Source: Plectosphaerella cucumerina (lineage: Eukaryota; Ascomycota; Sordariomycetes; Glomerellales; Plectosphaerellaceae). From it: a stretch of 64,000 nucleotides of DNA. Made by a program: the position numbers and the translations under genes. Shown here piece by piece: positions 53,030-62,971 of this stretch. The notes beneath the pieces are model-generated. The model was not told the DNA's origin and made no database searches. It was given only the letters and a program-made list of their open reading frames with translations. The number at the start of each line of letters is the position of its first letter. Positions within the stretch are counted from its first letter, which is position 1. The stretch is from positions 2,852,001 to 2,916,000 of the forward strand of contig JAGPXD010000001.1 of the NCBI GenBank assembly GCA_020746995.1, read 5' to 3'.

Positions 53030-55200
53030 CTAGTTGGAATCCTTGTAGTAGGCGGCAAGGACCCGGCGGTGGAACGGCTTCTTCTCGCTCGTCTCCTCCT
53101 CGGTCTTGCGCTGAGGCACATCGACCAGCTCGCCGTCCAGACCCGTGCTCGTGACGGCGTTCTGCTGCTTGCCGAGGTAGAAGTCGGGCATGCAGAAACT
53201 GGCAATGAGCGGCACAGCGGCGAGGCAGATGGCCGTGATGGCGATTTGTCCATTAACTTGGGTGTAAGCGCGGATCGCGCCCTGGCGAATAGGGTCGTCG
53301 AAGGCATAGCTGCGGCGAAGCGAGCGGATGCTGCCGTAAAGCTTGAGGACAGTGGCCTCGTCGACGCCGGGCATCTCGGCGTACATGCGCTCCAGCATCT
53401 GGTTCGTCCAGATGGCCGAAGAGACGGCGCTGCCGACGGACGATCCAAGGGTGGACCAAAGAGTGAGCAGGGCGATCAGGGAAGCCATGTCCTCGTGGGG
53501 AACCGAGGCCTGGGAGCCGACGCGGGCGCCGACGACGTTGAACGAGCCTAGACAGAAAATGAGCTGAGCAACGACGAGACGGGTCGTGTCCTGGATCATG
53601 AGACCGCTGCTGCTAATAAGCAGGCCGTAACCGAGCATCCTCGCGCCGGCACCGAAGACCATGAGCGTCTTGTAGCGATGGGTGTAGCGCTGGACGAGAC
53701 CGACGATAGGGCCTAGGAGACTGAGACCCATGGTGGTGATGCCGAGGAACATGATCCACTGGAACTCGGTCCAGTCCTTGATCACATAGATGTAGGATGA
53801 AAAGTACGTGTTGCGCACGGCAGATGCCATCTGGTTGAAGGTGTAGACGGCCACAGCAGCGAAGAAGGTGCGGTTGTTGATAATCCTCTTGGACATAATG
53901 GGCTTAGCAGCAACGAATCTCTCATAGAGGCCGAAGCAGATGACGAGCACGAAGCCCATGACGAGCATAGCAATGATACCGCCGTTGCGCCAGCCGCCGT
54001 CGGCCCTCTCGGCGATGGTGAATGGCAGCAGAATGAGAGAGAAGGCGAAACCAAGGATGATGAGGCCGATGATGTCGATCTCGATGAGCCCGGCGTACAG
54101 GAGCTTGGCCCAGTACTTGAAGCCGCGCGACTCAACGGCCTCGTCGATGCCGACGCGAACGCGCTTCGAGGCGGCCATGGTGACCATGCCGAGCTTCTCG
54201 CCACGGCGCTGCATGGCGTACAGCGTCATGATGGCCGGGATGAGCAGTACAGGCACGATGATGGCGAACATACCCAAGCCCCAGCGCCAGTCATCGACGA
54301 AGCCCTCGGCGATGAAGCCGTTGACGGGAACGGTAACGACAAACGGCAGCGAGAGCGCGGCGCTGAAGAAGCCACGCCACTGCAGGGGCGTCAAGTCGCC
54401 CACGATGATGTCGCTCAGCAGGTCGAGACCCGATTTTCCTACCGAGGTGAAGCAGATGCCGACGGTGTAGGCGGCAAAGGTGCTGGAGCTGGCGGCGACG
54501 GCGAAACCGACGGCGTAGAAGCTGCCGATACCGCGGAGTCAGTAACTTCCTTTCACGGCTGTGTCAGGAGTCATCAGGAGTCTGTCTTGGGAGTTGGTGC
54601 AGCAGCACGTGGTACCCACGTGGCAAACAACTCGCGAGACAGACTCCAACGACTCCTGACACAGCCTAATACAGTAATAAAGGACTCCGGGATAACGTAC
54701 ACGAGGACGACGACGTAGGTGGTCGGGCGCGAGGTGATGTCTGCCAGCTTGCCGATGAAGGGCTTGCTGATGGCGCGGATGATCTGACTGGCGGTGCTAA
54801 CGGCGGCGAGCTGGCTGTGCTGACCAAACGTCGAGGAGGCCATGGTGGTAAAGACGCCGAAGGTGATGCCCATATCGAGAGCATACGCGAACATGGTCAA
54901 GCCGACAGAGATACCGAGAAGCCAAAGGAGGACCTTGCCGGAGCGGCCGGACTGATAGAGGACCTTGTTGAAGGCCTCAACCTTGCTGACACCGATGACG
55001 GCGGTGCGCTCGTCGCGGATGGGCTCGGGCTTGGTGTCCTCGGGAGCGGTGATGTCGTCGACCGACAGGCGGTCGTTGGCGTTGGCCGCGGCGGAGGCAG
55101 GCGCCGGAGCCGGAGCTGGCGCTGAGGCCGGAGTCTGAGCCGGGGCGCTGGCCGGGGCGTTGGCCTCGCCGGCGGGGGGAGCGGCAGCTGGGGACGACAT
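53030..55200 (-). CDS. Siderophore-iron type MFS transporter
   Basis: Plasma-membrane or vesicular major facilitator of the siderophore iron transporter group, 663 residues, 12-14 helices. Minus-strand exons are 55200-54701 and 54521-53030 (phase 2). Residues 1-50 are an Ala/Pro-rich disordered head. SIT signs: VLLWLLGISVGLTMFAYALD, ASQIIRAISKPFIGKLADIT, RPTTYVVVLVFYAVGFAVAA, LSDIIVGDLTPLQWRGF and PFVVTVPVNGFIAEGF; MPGVDEATVLKLYGSI lies in the late loop, and YTQVNGQIAITAICLAAVPL is the last helix. Such transporters take up ferric siderophores (ferrichrome, coprogen, triacetylfusarinine); the exact substrate is not readable. The single intron is 179 bp, about three times the local norm, and contains a fold-back element. 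No siderophore synthetase is in the window. Confidence 0.9.
54557..54666. repeat. 110-bp fold-back element inside transporter intron
   Basis: The 16-bp arms GGCTGTGTCAGGAGTC (54557-54572) and its perfect complement (54651-54666) enclose further paired arms: 54577-54587 with 54637-54647 (11 bp), 54591-54596 with 54628-54633 (6 bp) and CACGTGG/CCACGTG at 54606-54612/54616-54622 around a TAC loop. The whole stretch can fold into one long hairpin. Removing it would leave a 69-bp intron, normal for this genome. Confidence 0.8.
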
Positions 55201-55553
55201 CTTGCCTCGGTTTGTTACTGCAACGTCCAAAGGGAGAGGAGGAAGAGGATGGGCTGGGAGGACGATCAGAGGCACTGCAGCTGACTCGGGAAGGGTCCCT
55301 CCTCTTATGTACGTCCAAAGGTCTACCTGCAAATACCTCGGGGCCCCGACCGAAGTTCCTTTGCCTCTCCCGATGGGCCTGTTAAACGAGCAACCAGCAT
55401 CAGATTATTCCAGTGGTACCCCGCCCACATTTTACCTCTTCGCCGGCCAAAAACCGACGCCATTCCCGCATCCTCCGCCCCTCTCCAGGCCAATAACGAC
55501 CCCCGCGCCATGTCCAAAGAGGGCCGGCGCAGGGATGATCAGCCTTGGCAAGG

Positions 55554-55562
55554 ATCTGATAA
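55554..55562 (+). promoter_or_regulatory. Extended GATA site ATCTGATAA
   Basis: Perfect match to ATCWGATAA, the recognition sequence of SREA-type GATA repressors of iron uptake genes. It lies about 355 bp upstream of the siderophore transporter start codon. Confidence 0.55.
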
Positions 55563-56012
55563 TTTTTTGTCTTCGCCAAGCGTTATCCCGACATCGGGTC
55601 TCACCGGCAATCCTTCCTTTCAGAACGGGGTCCGGGCAGGGATGTTGTGGTGGCCGCGGCCTATCACTTTGCCTCTCTCTGGCTTGGCCGAACGGAGAGA
55701 AGAGCTTCTCCCCGGTTACGATTAGTCTTCGCCCGGCGTCGAGAACGGTCCTTATTGGCTTGCTTGTGGAGAGTCGTCAGGTTTTGGTCGGGTATTGGAC
55801 GCTCGTTCCTCGTATGAGCCGCTGCGCCGTTGAGACTTCAGGGGTCGATGACCACCTTAGCGCCTCGGAGTCCCACTGCAATATGCGAGAGGAGAGAGAA
55901 CAGGAACGTTGCATCCGGACGTCGGAAAATCTCGTACGTGCCCCAGGACAGGCTGGGGTTTTTGCCAATGAATCGGGAATTCCCCTTCAGGCACGCCGGA
56001 TCAGAGCAAACG

Positions 56013-56021
56013 ATCAGATAA
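56013..56021 (+). promoter_or_regulatory. Extended GATA site ATCAGATAA
   Basis: A second perfect ATCWGATAA match about 810 bp upstream of the siderophore transporter start and just outside the MITE-like element. Two such 9-mers in less than 500 bp upstream of an iron gene are unlikely by chance. Confidence 0.45.
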
Positions 56022-56111
56022 GTAAGGGCCTGTCTACAGAGGCGGCGAATACGGCTAGAGAGGCAGTAAAGATAGACTGTCGGCCCTGTAAATATCTAGC
56101 TTCGTGCATGC

Positions 56112-56130
56112 CTAGTCGACAGTCGACTAG
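56112..56130. repeat. Palindrome CTAGTCGAC-A-GTCGACTAG
   Basis: Two perfect complementary 9-bp arms around a single A, inside the MITE-like element. It could form a small cruciform, or be a remnant of the transposon's internal structure. Confidence 0.85.
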
Positions 56131-56143
56131 TTGTACAGCTAAG

Positions 56144-56194
56144 CTGCGACGGTGGATGAACTGCGACGGTGGATGAACTGCGATGGTGGATGGA
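56144..56194 (+). repeat. Three tandem 17-bp repeats
   Basis: CTGCGACGGTGGATGAA occurs twice in tandem, followed by a third copy with two changes (CTGCGATGGTGGATGGA). It lies inside the MITE-like element. Confidence 0.9.
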
Positions 56195-57484
56195 TTCATG
56201 CAGCAGGTGAAGGCTTAGCACCTGTACCCAGCACTCTACTGCCTCTGTAGCTAAGTTTGCTGTCTTTGCAGACATGTTCAAAAGTAATATCTTAGGATCA
56301 GGAGAGTCTTCGTGTCAAGGAAGCCCAACTGCTACCAGCGCGGGTCGTGTCTTTGAAGGGACATGTCGTGGACTCGCAGAATACTGTGCCTCGTGGCATA
56401 GGGGCGCAATAGATTCAGGACTCAATCCCAAGGACACCGAGGACAAAGCGAAGCCGTGGATGTTCTTCTCTGACATCACACCCAGCACGGCCTGGAGCGC
56501 CATTTGCTCGTGATATGTACACTCGGCACTTTCAGTATGATGACATCGACCAAGGCTTCTAGCTCCTGGTGGCACGCATGTTCTCATGCTGGTCGATCTG
56601 AGTGACAAGTACTCAATATGTCGGGCTCCAGGGCGTTATACCTTGCACAGGGTGAGAAGCTTCCCCCAATCCGCGTCTCATGCCCCAAATTCAGAATGAG
56701 CGGGCCGAGGCCCAAGCCCAACTCAAGACGAGGGACTCTTTATTCTTGGGTCATGGCCCGGGGACTGGGTATGACAGGCAACATCAGTGTCATTGCTCTC
56801 TCACTGTTGTCGGGTCGCGCCGTCTCAAGAAGACTACTGAGCGTAATCGTCGACCAAATAAGCAACATGAAATTTAACTAGATTAAAGGTTATATAATTG
56901 AGAAAAGGACGCATGTTCTTGGCGGCAGAGAGATGCAGCGTCGTTGGGAACGTTGTCAAGGCCCCTTAGTCAACCGGCAGTTAAGAGGCAGTGTCTCGAG
57001 TCAGGAATCAAGCAAGGTATGGAAGGTGGATGCCTCCCATTTCCCCAAAGGCAATGAAAAGACGTGGCTAACAGATATCCAGAATCTCGGAATTTGCACA
57101 GTTTCAGTACCTGGACGTTTATAGAAGTTGAGGAGCAATTCCACATCGCGACCCAGGCATGTCGTGGCGATCGCTTTCGAGCATCTCGCGGGAAACAAGA
57201 GGCCCGTCTCTCGGGCCCTCTTCTTCGAAGGAATCTCAGGACTCTAGTTTCAAGCTATAGATACTTTGGGAAGGTTTTAATCGATACTGTTGCCTGAACT
57301 TGGCAGGAGGTATTACTCGTGCAGTGCAGGGCGATGAAGTCTGGCGAGGAACAGGGTCTTCGGCATGAGCCGACTCCACGATTCAACCTTGTTGTCTCGC
57401 CTTGAACTGCCGTTTTGGAGTACGGAAACATGAGTCTCTCCGTGGTTCTTGACGCCTTGGGAGCAGGGGCTTAAACGAGTCCTC

Positions 57485-57491
57485 TATAAAA
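57485..57491 (+). promoter_or_regulatory. TATA box of the broken secreted-protein gene
   Basis: TATAAAA about 97 bp upstream of the ATG at 57582, followed by a C/T/A-rich leader of the kind seen in strongly expressed fungal genes. The core promoter looks intact although the reading frame is not. Confidence 0.5.
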
Positions 57492-57581
57492 CGACCTACC
57501 ATCCACTCCCCCACCATATCGGTCGCCTTCTCACCATCATCACCACCAGCCTTTCAAGCACACACTTCACCTTTCATCAAT

Positions 57582-57968
57582 ATGTAGGGCCCCTGGATCT
57601 TCGTTGCTGCCCTCGCGGCCACCGTCATGGCGCATCCTGCTGCTGTCGAAGGTACTTCCGACTGCTGAAAACCCGTCGTCTTCCCATTTGTTGCTAATAT
57701 CTACCAAGAGCGCCAAAGAGGCTGCAGGGTCTTTTAAATCTTCGCCTCCCCTCTCACGGTTGGCCTTACGCCTACATTTGCCGGCGTAGGAAGCTGCTGC
57801 TGCCCCAGCAGACCTTGCACTGTCACTTCAGGAACCGTCAGCGCTTCTACCACGATGAACGCGAGCCTCGGGGCCACCTGGACCATCACCGACGGCCCAA
57901 ATACGGGAGTTGGCTCTCTTACGACTAGGAACATCGAGTTCACTGTCGCTGGACGTGGAGGGTGCTAG
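57582..57968 (+). pseudogene. Small secreted Cys-rich protein gene, nonsense at codon 2
   Basis: An ATG at 57582 is followed at once by TAG, then by an open frame that reads as a signal peptide core (GPWIFVAALAATVMAHPAAV). A GT-AG intron (57652-57789, phase 1) links to a second exon (57790-57968) starting with a cluster of cysteines (SCCCPSRPC), then Thr/Ser/Gly-rich beta-type sequence, and a final Cys just before the TAG stop. Both exons together are 249 nt, a multiple of three, so apart from the one stop codon the frame is whole (82 codons before the final stop). An intact TATA box lies upstream. Small secreted Cys-rich proteins are a common class in plant-associated fungi. No family is recognised. 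A sequencing error or an alternative start further upstream remains possible. Confidence 0.5.
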
Positions 57969-58316
57969 GCCAGTGGTGTAGCTTCGAAGCTGTCAGGGGA
58001 CTGTCAGTGCAGAGCTAAGGTTCAAGCTGGCATGCTCTTACAGCACTTCTTCTCATCCTGGATATGCAGGCAGAGCCAATGGAGCTCTTCGGGGCGGGCC
58101 GCTGGAAGCCTTTTTCCCGACTGCTGAGATTCCCGTCTGACCGTCTGATCGAACAGCATGAACCTGTATCGAACTGCGGGTGCAATCAATTGATGTGATC
58201 CCGGTCGGGTCCTCCTTGCCTGCCTCGACATGAACGTCATCAATCACGTAAGCTTACTTCCGATTCTTAATCATCCATAACGCAATAGGTCGCGCCCCAT
58301 TAATATCCTGGAAGCA
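57969..58316. other. Intergenic region
   Basis: About 350 bp between the broken secreted-protein gene and the bZIP-ankyrin gene. Nothing specific seen. Confidence 0.5.
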
Positions 58317-59374
58317 ATGAAGCGCTCCCCCTTTCCGTCTTCCCACCTACCTTACCGTGACGAAACCCATGCGCCAACCTCACTACAACCCATCGGCATC
58401 GTCATGACACCACGCAGCACCTACTCCATTCCTGCTGGGGCTTTTTGCATAGAAGACCCAAGGAAAGCCAGAAACCGCCTCGCGCAGAGGAGATTACGGC
58501 GTGAGAGACCCCAGTACATGACCCCGCCCAGCTGTTGAGGTGACTTACCCGTCCTGTAGAAAAACGAGCGTTGGGGTCAAAACCCGCCAGACATGAGGAG
58601 GAAGAGTCCCCAGGAGTCAATACAAACGAGAAAGCCTCCAGCGATGATGCGGCTCTGTCAAACTCAGCCTCCGAGGTGCCTAGCACGCCAACCCAGCCTA
58701 CCCCATCTGGCTCCGTTGACATGCTTGTTCACACCCCGAGCAAGTACCTTGACATGAGCACGCCGACCTGGCATAACGCAACCATTGACGATTTGGAAGC
58801 AATGGACAGCTTCATCGCTTGGAATATGGACTCACCGGTAACCTGCGGCGAGCCACAGTCGTCCACCCTACCCAGTCCACCCAGCACAAACCAGACTCTG
58901 TCATGGCCCTCGAGCCGGCGCAAGTACAGCCAAGAGGCTCTCCGCGCATTTCGGTCCCAAATCCTAGCCCTTTGGACATGTGAGGGTTACGGACCCAGAC
59001 CTCCACTGATACAGGCGCCAGAGCCACTCCTCCACTCGGCGTCGCGTAGGGGTAACTGCCAGATCATCAAGATGCTTCTCGAGGCAGGTGCCGATATCAA
59101 CGCTCGCGACAGAGCCGGGCGCACTCCGCTTCTCGTTGCTGCCGAGTCGTTGCAGGGCGACGCCGTCATTGTCCTGCTCGAAGCCGGGGGTGTCGACATC
59201 AACGCGCACGACAATGAGGGCCAAACGGCGCTGTCAATTGCCGTGAAGAATGATTGCAACCATGCAGTCGACCTTTTCCTGCGGCACGGTGCTGACCCGA
59301 TGCTGGACACGTCGGACCTCCTCCGTACGACACATTCGGGCTTCACAAACGGACAGAGAGTTGTTGAGGAATAG
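58317..59374 (+). CDS. bZIP-like basic region plus ankyrin repeat protein
   Basis: Predicted 332-residue protein, exons 58317-58500 and 58560-59374 (phase 1). The first exon ends in DPRKARNRLAQRRLR and continues as QKRALGSK across the splice, a bZIP-type basic region (N-x-x-A-Q-x-x-x-R) without a clear leucine zipper after it. A Ser/Thr/Pro-rich linker follows. From about residue 225 three ankyrin repeats are clear: PLLHSASRRGNCQIIKMLLE, AGADINARDRAGRTPLLVAA and INAHDNEGQTALSIAVKNDC. Fungi have a family of such bZIP-ankyrin proteins, thought to be regulators, with unknown targets. The Met at codon 30 (58404) is an alternative start. Convergent with the SDR gene, 71 bp apart. Confidence 0.82.
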
Positions 59375-59445
59375 ACGAGCGCACCAGGCTTTCATTGAAC
59401 TCGTGCTATGGGAAGGGGTGTGCATGACCATTTGCTCCCTGTCTC

Positions 59446-60355
59446 TCACCAGGGGATGATAGTTCCATCGTGGCTGAAGAACTTGCCAGAGTGGTCCGCC
59501 CTCGTGGCAACATCCAACTGTACGTCGAAGTCAGTATATGTCTGCGCATCATTCCCCGTGGAACTTACAATCTTTACAATGTCGGCCACGCTCGACTCGA
59601 CTGTGGCTCCGATGCCTTCAGGCAGGCCGAAGAACTTGCCAGACGCTTTCAGCATGTCGGTGTCGACACCTCTGTAGGGGTCATTGTCAGCCTGGGTGGA
59701 ATCCACAAAGACCATTCAACCTACCCTGGGTGAACGGAGATGGCGGTAATCTTCTCATGCCACACGTGGATCGACTGCGTCACGAAGTTGAGCGCCGCCT
59801 TGGACGTTCCGTACGACAACGAAGGCCACTCAATGATTGTGTGCAGCCTGCCGATACTGGCCAAGAGGGTGCTGATGGACAGCCACTTGGGGTTCGCGGC
59901 ACGTTCGAGCAAGGGGCGCGTGGCGAGGAAGAGCGCCGTGGGGCCCAGAGTGTTGACCTCGAAAACCTTCCTGGTGTCTTCAAGGTCGACGGTGGCGATG
60001 GGCCCCTGAGTACCGGTGATGCCGGCGTTGGCGATGACGATATCGAGGGTGTCGATGCCGTCGGCCTGGAGCTGGCGGACAGCCTCGGCAGGGTCAGAGA
60101 GGTTGGAGCTTTCGATCTTGACGAGAACGAGACGTGAGCCTTCAGCGGGAGTGATGGCACGGAGCTCCGACACAGCTGGGGCGGAGAGGTCGCGGACACT
60201 TCCGATGACGGTGTGGTTAGGGCGAGAGAGGAAGGTGTTGAGGAAACCGCGACCGATACCTGTGATCCTTAGATGAGGATGGCTGCTTTTGGGAATGTGG
60301 GTTTCAACCTACCTCGGTTGACACCGGTGATGAGGACGTTGGTGTTGGAAGACAT
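59446..60355 (-). CDS. Short-chain dehydrogenase/reductase
   Basis: NAD(P)-dependent oxidoreductase of the classical SDR type, 250 residues, cytosolic. Minus-strand exons are 60355-60313, 60259-59725, 59671-59569 and 59517-59446; all phases fit. Motifs: NVLITGVNRGIGRGFLNTFL (TGxxxGIG cofactor binding; the glycine motif spans the first intron), DIVIANAGITG (NAG), WLSISTLLASIG (catalytic Ser), LSYGTSKAALNFVTQ (YxxxK) and ISVHPGGVDTDM. The end, SGKFFSHDGTIIPW, is typical of fungal NRPS/PKS-unrelated SDRs near versicolorin-reductase-like and sniffer-like proteins. The last intron (59518-59568) could be read through, adding 17 residues, but the spliced form matches the family better. The substrate is unknown. 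Confidence 0.9.
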
Positions 60356-61073
60356 GACTGTTTTTGATAGAATATGATGTGAGGAGGGCTGGGAGGCTGG
60401 GAGGCTGGGACTGGATGACAGGATTCAGAGACACTTTGAGGAGAAGCTCTTGGATTCATTTTATACTAAAAGACGGGGAGAATCTCACAATGTGTCGGTG
60501 ACATTGCAGATGTCCCGTTGTAACGACCCTCACTACATCATACCGAGATGGTCATCGTCAGGGATAGTTCCATCATCAGCTTCCCACATCGATTGGCTGT
60601 CGAACCTTCAATCGCAAGCGGTTTAGCGTCATGCAAGGTCACCGTCCACATTGCATGAGACCCACTCAGATCTGACAAATGCACGCCGTCCTCACTTCTC
60701 CCATTTGTCTTCATCCCCTCCAACTATCCGCTCCAGCCGCAGTTTTTCTTGCATTCTTGCCTGCATCCTTGCGAGCTTGGCATCGCGAAAACAAACCAGC
60801 GCTCATGGCTGGCTGCGGTCTTGAATCTGTGAAGACCGATCGTTGCCTTGAACGCCTCCGACAACTGCTGTCGCACGTAGTAGCCCGCCAGCAATGCTGG
60901 TCTCAGGAGGAGAAAAGTGTGAGTTTCCACGGAGAATGGCTCCATGCTAAAATGCGGGAAGAATCGAAAAGCTGTCGGAGTAAAACCACAGGCTCTCCCG
61001 TGCGAGGTTGACTTTGACCTCCCCAACATGTCTTCTGATGAGCTCAACAAAGGGGCTCGACATCCATCAAAGA
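60356..61073. other. Intergenic region
   Basis: About 720 bp between the SDR start and the tRNA gene. It contains the SDR promoter. No other gene is seen. Confidence 0.5.
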
Positions 61074-61157
61074 GGCCGCGTGGCTCAATTGGCAGAGTAT
61101 CTGACTACGATCAGTAGTTACATCAGGAGGTTGCAGGTTCGAGCCCTGCCGTGGTCA
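61074..61157 (+). tRNA. tRNA-Arg (anticodon ACG) with 11-nt intron
   Basis: A full cloverleaf can be drawn: acceptor GGCCGCG with CGTGGTC and discriminator A, D stem GCTC/GAGT, anticodon stem TCTGA/TCAGG, loop with CT-ACG-A (anticodon 61107-61109), an 11-nt intron at 61111-61121 directly 3' of position 37, a 5-nt variable loop, and T arm GCAGG-TTCGAGC-CCTGC. The mature tRNA is 73 nt. Anticodon ACG (inosine-modified) reads CGU/CGC/CGA Arg codons. Confidence 0.95.
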
Positions 61158-61312
61158 CTTGATTCATTTTTGCTCGTCTTGGGTCATGATATTTTGCTGG
61201 TGGTGCATTTCCCGTCGCTGCATCCTTGCCAAGGGCCACTTTTGAGAGGGTCGCTGAAATTTTGACCCTCACGTCAAGCCATGATCCTTTCTCCTTCCCA
61301 GATGAGGTTGTT

Positions 61313-62420
61313 TTACGAGGGATACGCTGCCGCAATGGCATCATACTCACTGCGCGTCAGCGGCGTGACGCTTCCGTGCTTCAGGCCCCTGGGGAAACCC
61401 GGCCACGCAGATCGCTCCCAGGTTGGAGAGAGGATATCCCCTGTTTGGAAGGGGACGTACTGCGTGTAGTCGTCCAGGAGCAGATAGTAAGTTCCGGGAG
61501 AGCGAATGTCGGCGAACGAGGCCGCACCCTCCATGGGTGATTCGGGACGGACGTAACCAGGAACTCTCTTCCATTCCCCAAAGAGACCACCCGTTGTGTT
61601 CTCTTGGTACACCTGGTTGACCGTTTCGTTCTTGAGGAAGCGCGCATAGGCACCAGAGGTGCCGAGATATTGGAACTCCTGGTCGATCAGGGGCGTATCG
61701 GGGAGTGCGTGGTAGTCGGCGGGCGCGCTGAAGCTAACAAAGTCCTTGGTCGTCGCGTAACGGATGCGGTCGAGACTGGCCACGCCCGTGTGTGCGCTGT
61801 CGGACGAGTCGTAAAGTCGAGAGGCCCAGAAGAGGTAGTATTGCTCCTCGTCCTCGTTCCAGACGGCGGAGGGGGCCCATGCCATGCCGGCCCGTTCGTC
61901 CTCGACGCTGCCAGAGTCAGTATTGCAGTCTTGCCAATCGGGCTACAGTAGCCGCTCACATTCTCAGGGACGGTTCAGACCAGTTGACCAGGTCAGAAGA
62001 GCTCCAGATGACCAGGCCTTGACTGCCGTGCCTCGTCGCCCAGTCCCAATTGAACCCTTCGGTGTTGATGTCAAGGTCTTTGATGTTAGCTTCAAGGGGA
62101 TCATCTGATTTGTGTTTTTCCTAGAGCCGCCTACCTGTTGCGATGATAAAGTACTCGGAACGAGCCGTGTTCGTCGTGAGGAAGATGTCGCGGACACCTC
62201 GCATCCCAACAGTCGACTCCAGGACCGGCTGACCATTGTTGAGGAAGCGGAAGCTCGAGGCATCAAGTCCGTCAGACAAGTGCCATTGAACTTGGGGCGT
62301 AGGGTCGCTAAACGTGGAGATCAAGTATCCGACGTAAGGAGACTCTTGTCGGATTGCCAAACTAGCAACACCGAGCCCATGAACAGCGGCAAGCACGGCG
62401 GCGGCGAAGAAAAACTGCAT
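61313..62420 (-). CDS. Secreted GH43-like glycoside hydrolase
   Basis: Secreted five-bladed beta-propeller glycosidase of the GH43 type, 332 residues. Minus-strand exons are 62420-62135, 62077-61960 and 61907-61313; phases fit. Signal peptide about residues 1-20. Propeller signs: VRDIFLTTNTARSEYFIIAT, GLVIWSSSDLVNWSEPSLRI, AGMAWAPSAVWNEDEEQYYL, LFWASRLYD, RIRYATTKDFVSFS, and PMEGAASFADIRSPGTYYLL with a Glu in the place of the GH43 general acid. The usual first catalytic Asp is not obvious, so the exact subfamily and activity (arabinofuranosidase or beta-galactosidase-like) are uncertain. It would fit with the xylanase and the esterase in hemicellulose breakdown. Confidence 0.8.
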
Positions 62421-62971
62421 GGCGGATGTCGAAGAGGACCGATATTTGGAGAAAGAAAGGCAATGAGACCACCTCTATTCCATGAACGAAAACAAGTCAT
62501 GGACCTGGCTAGATATAGGGGATGGAAAACGAGGTCTCGGGACTCAATGGCGCGAGTCGCCTGTCGCCAGTATTGGTTTTCCCCTGGTCCAATGGTCCAC
62601 CCCAAGTCACCAGGCAAGCCAAGTTCGCATCTTGATCTCCATTTGACCGGCACCATCACTGCGGAACTAAACATTCCCCGTGCGGGGTGCCGCCCCCCAA
62701 GCAAGTCGCTGCCGGCTGACGATCATCGCGGGTCTAGCACCGCCCACTGCCGCTGCAGCACTCAAGCGCACCAGTCAGCTCCTGGCGGGAATGGCCAGGA
62801 TCGCGGTACATGAAGCGCCCTCAACTGAGTCGCAGTCCTGCGTCATTGAGCGAGTTTCCATGTAATCACAAGAAACCATTTTCTGAAATCGTGACATTGA
62901 CAGGTTGGTACCAACGCAGCTTCTCATCTTGATTTTGCTTGAACTTCTTTTGTTCTATCATTCTGAAAGAC
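62421..62971. other. Intergenic region
   Basis: About 550 bp between the GH43-like start and the ABC transporter stop. No gene or repeat was recognised. Confidence 0.5.

Larger units (their letters stand above)
56031..56274. mobile_element. MITE-like element with 40-bp terminal inverted repeats
   Basis: The 40 bp at 56032-56071 and the reverse complement of 56234-56273 align without gaps at 29 of 40 positions, both starting GTCT and ending GGCAGTA(A/G)AG. Nine of the 11 differences are transitions. The element is about 240 bp, non-coding, and carries a palindrome and a 17-bp tandem repeat inside. Size and structure fit a non-autonomous DNA transposon (MITE) degraded by mutation. No clear target site duplication was identified, so the exact ends are uncertain. 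Confidence 0.55.
55201..57581. other. Gene-poor tract upstream of the transporter
   Basis: 2.4 kb without a supported gene. It carries the transporter promoter (two extended GATA sites), a MITE-like element with internal tandem repeats, and an AT-richer stretch (56275-57480). Its right end has the TATA box of the broken secreted-protein gene. Confidence 0.5.

Noticed and set aside
55160..56176. Possible gene of 338 residues upstream of the transporter
   Set aside because: It begins opposite the transporter's first exon, crosses its promoter and enters the MITE-like element; no motif.
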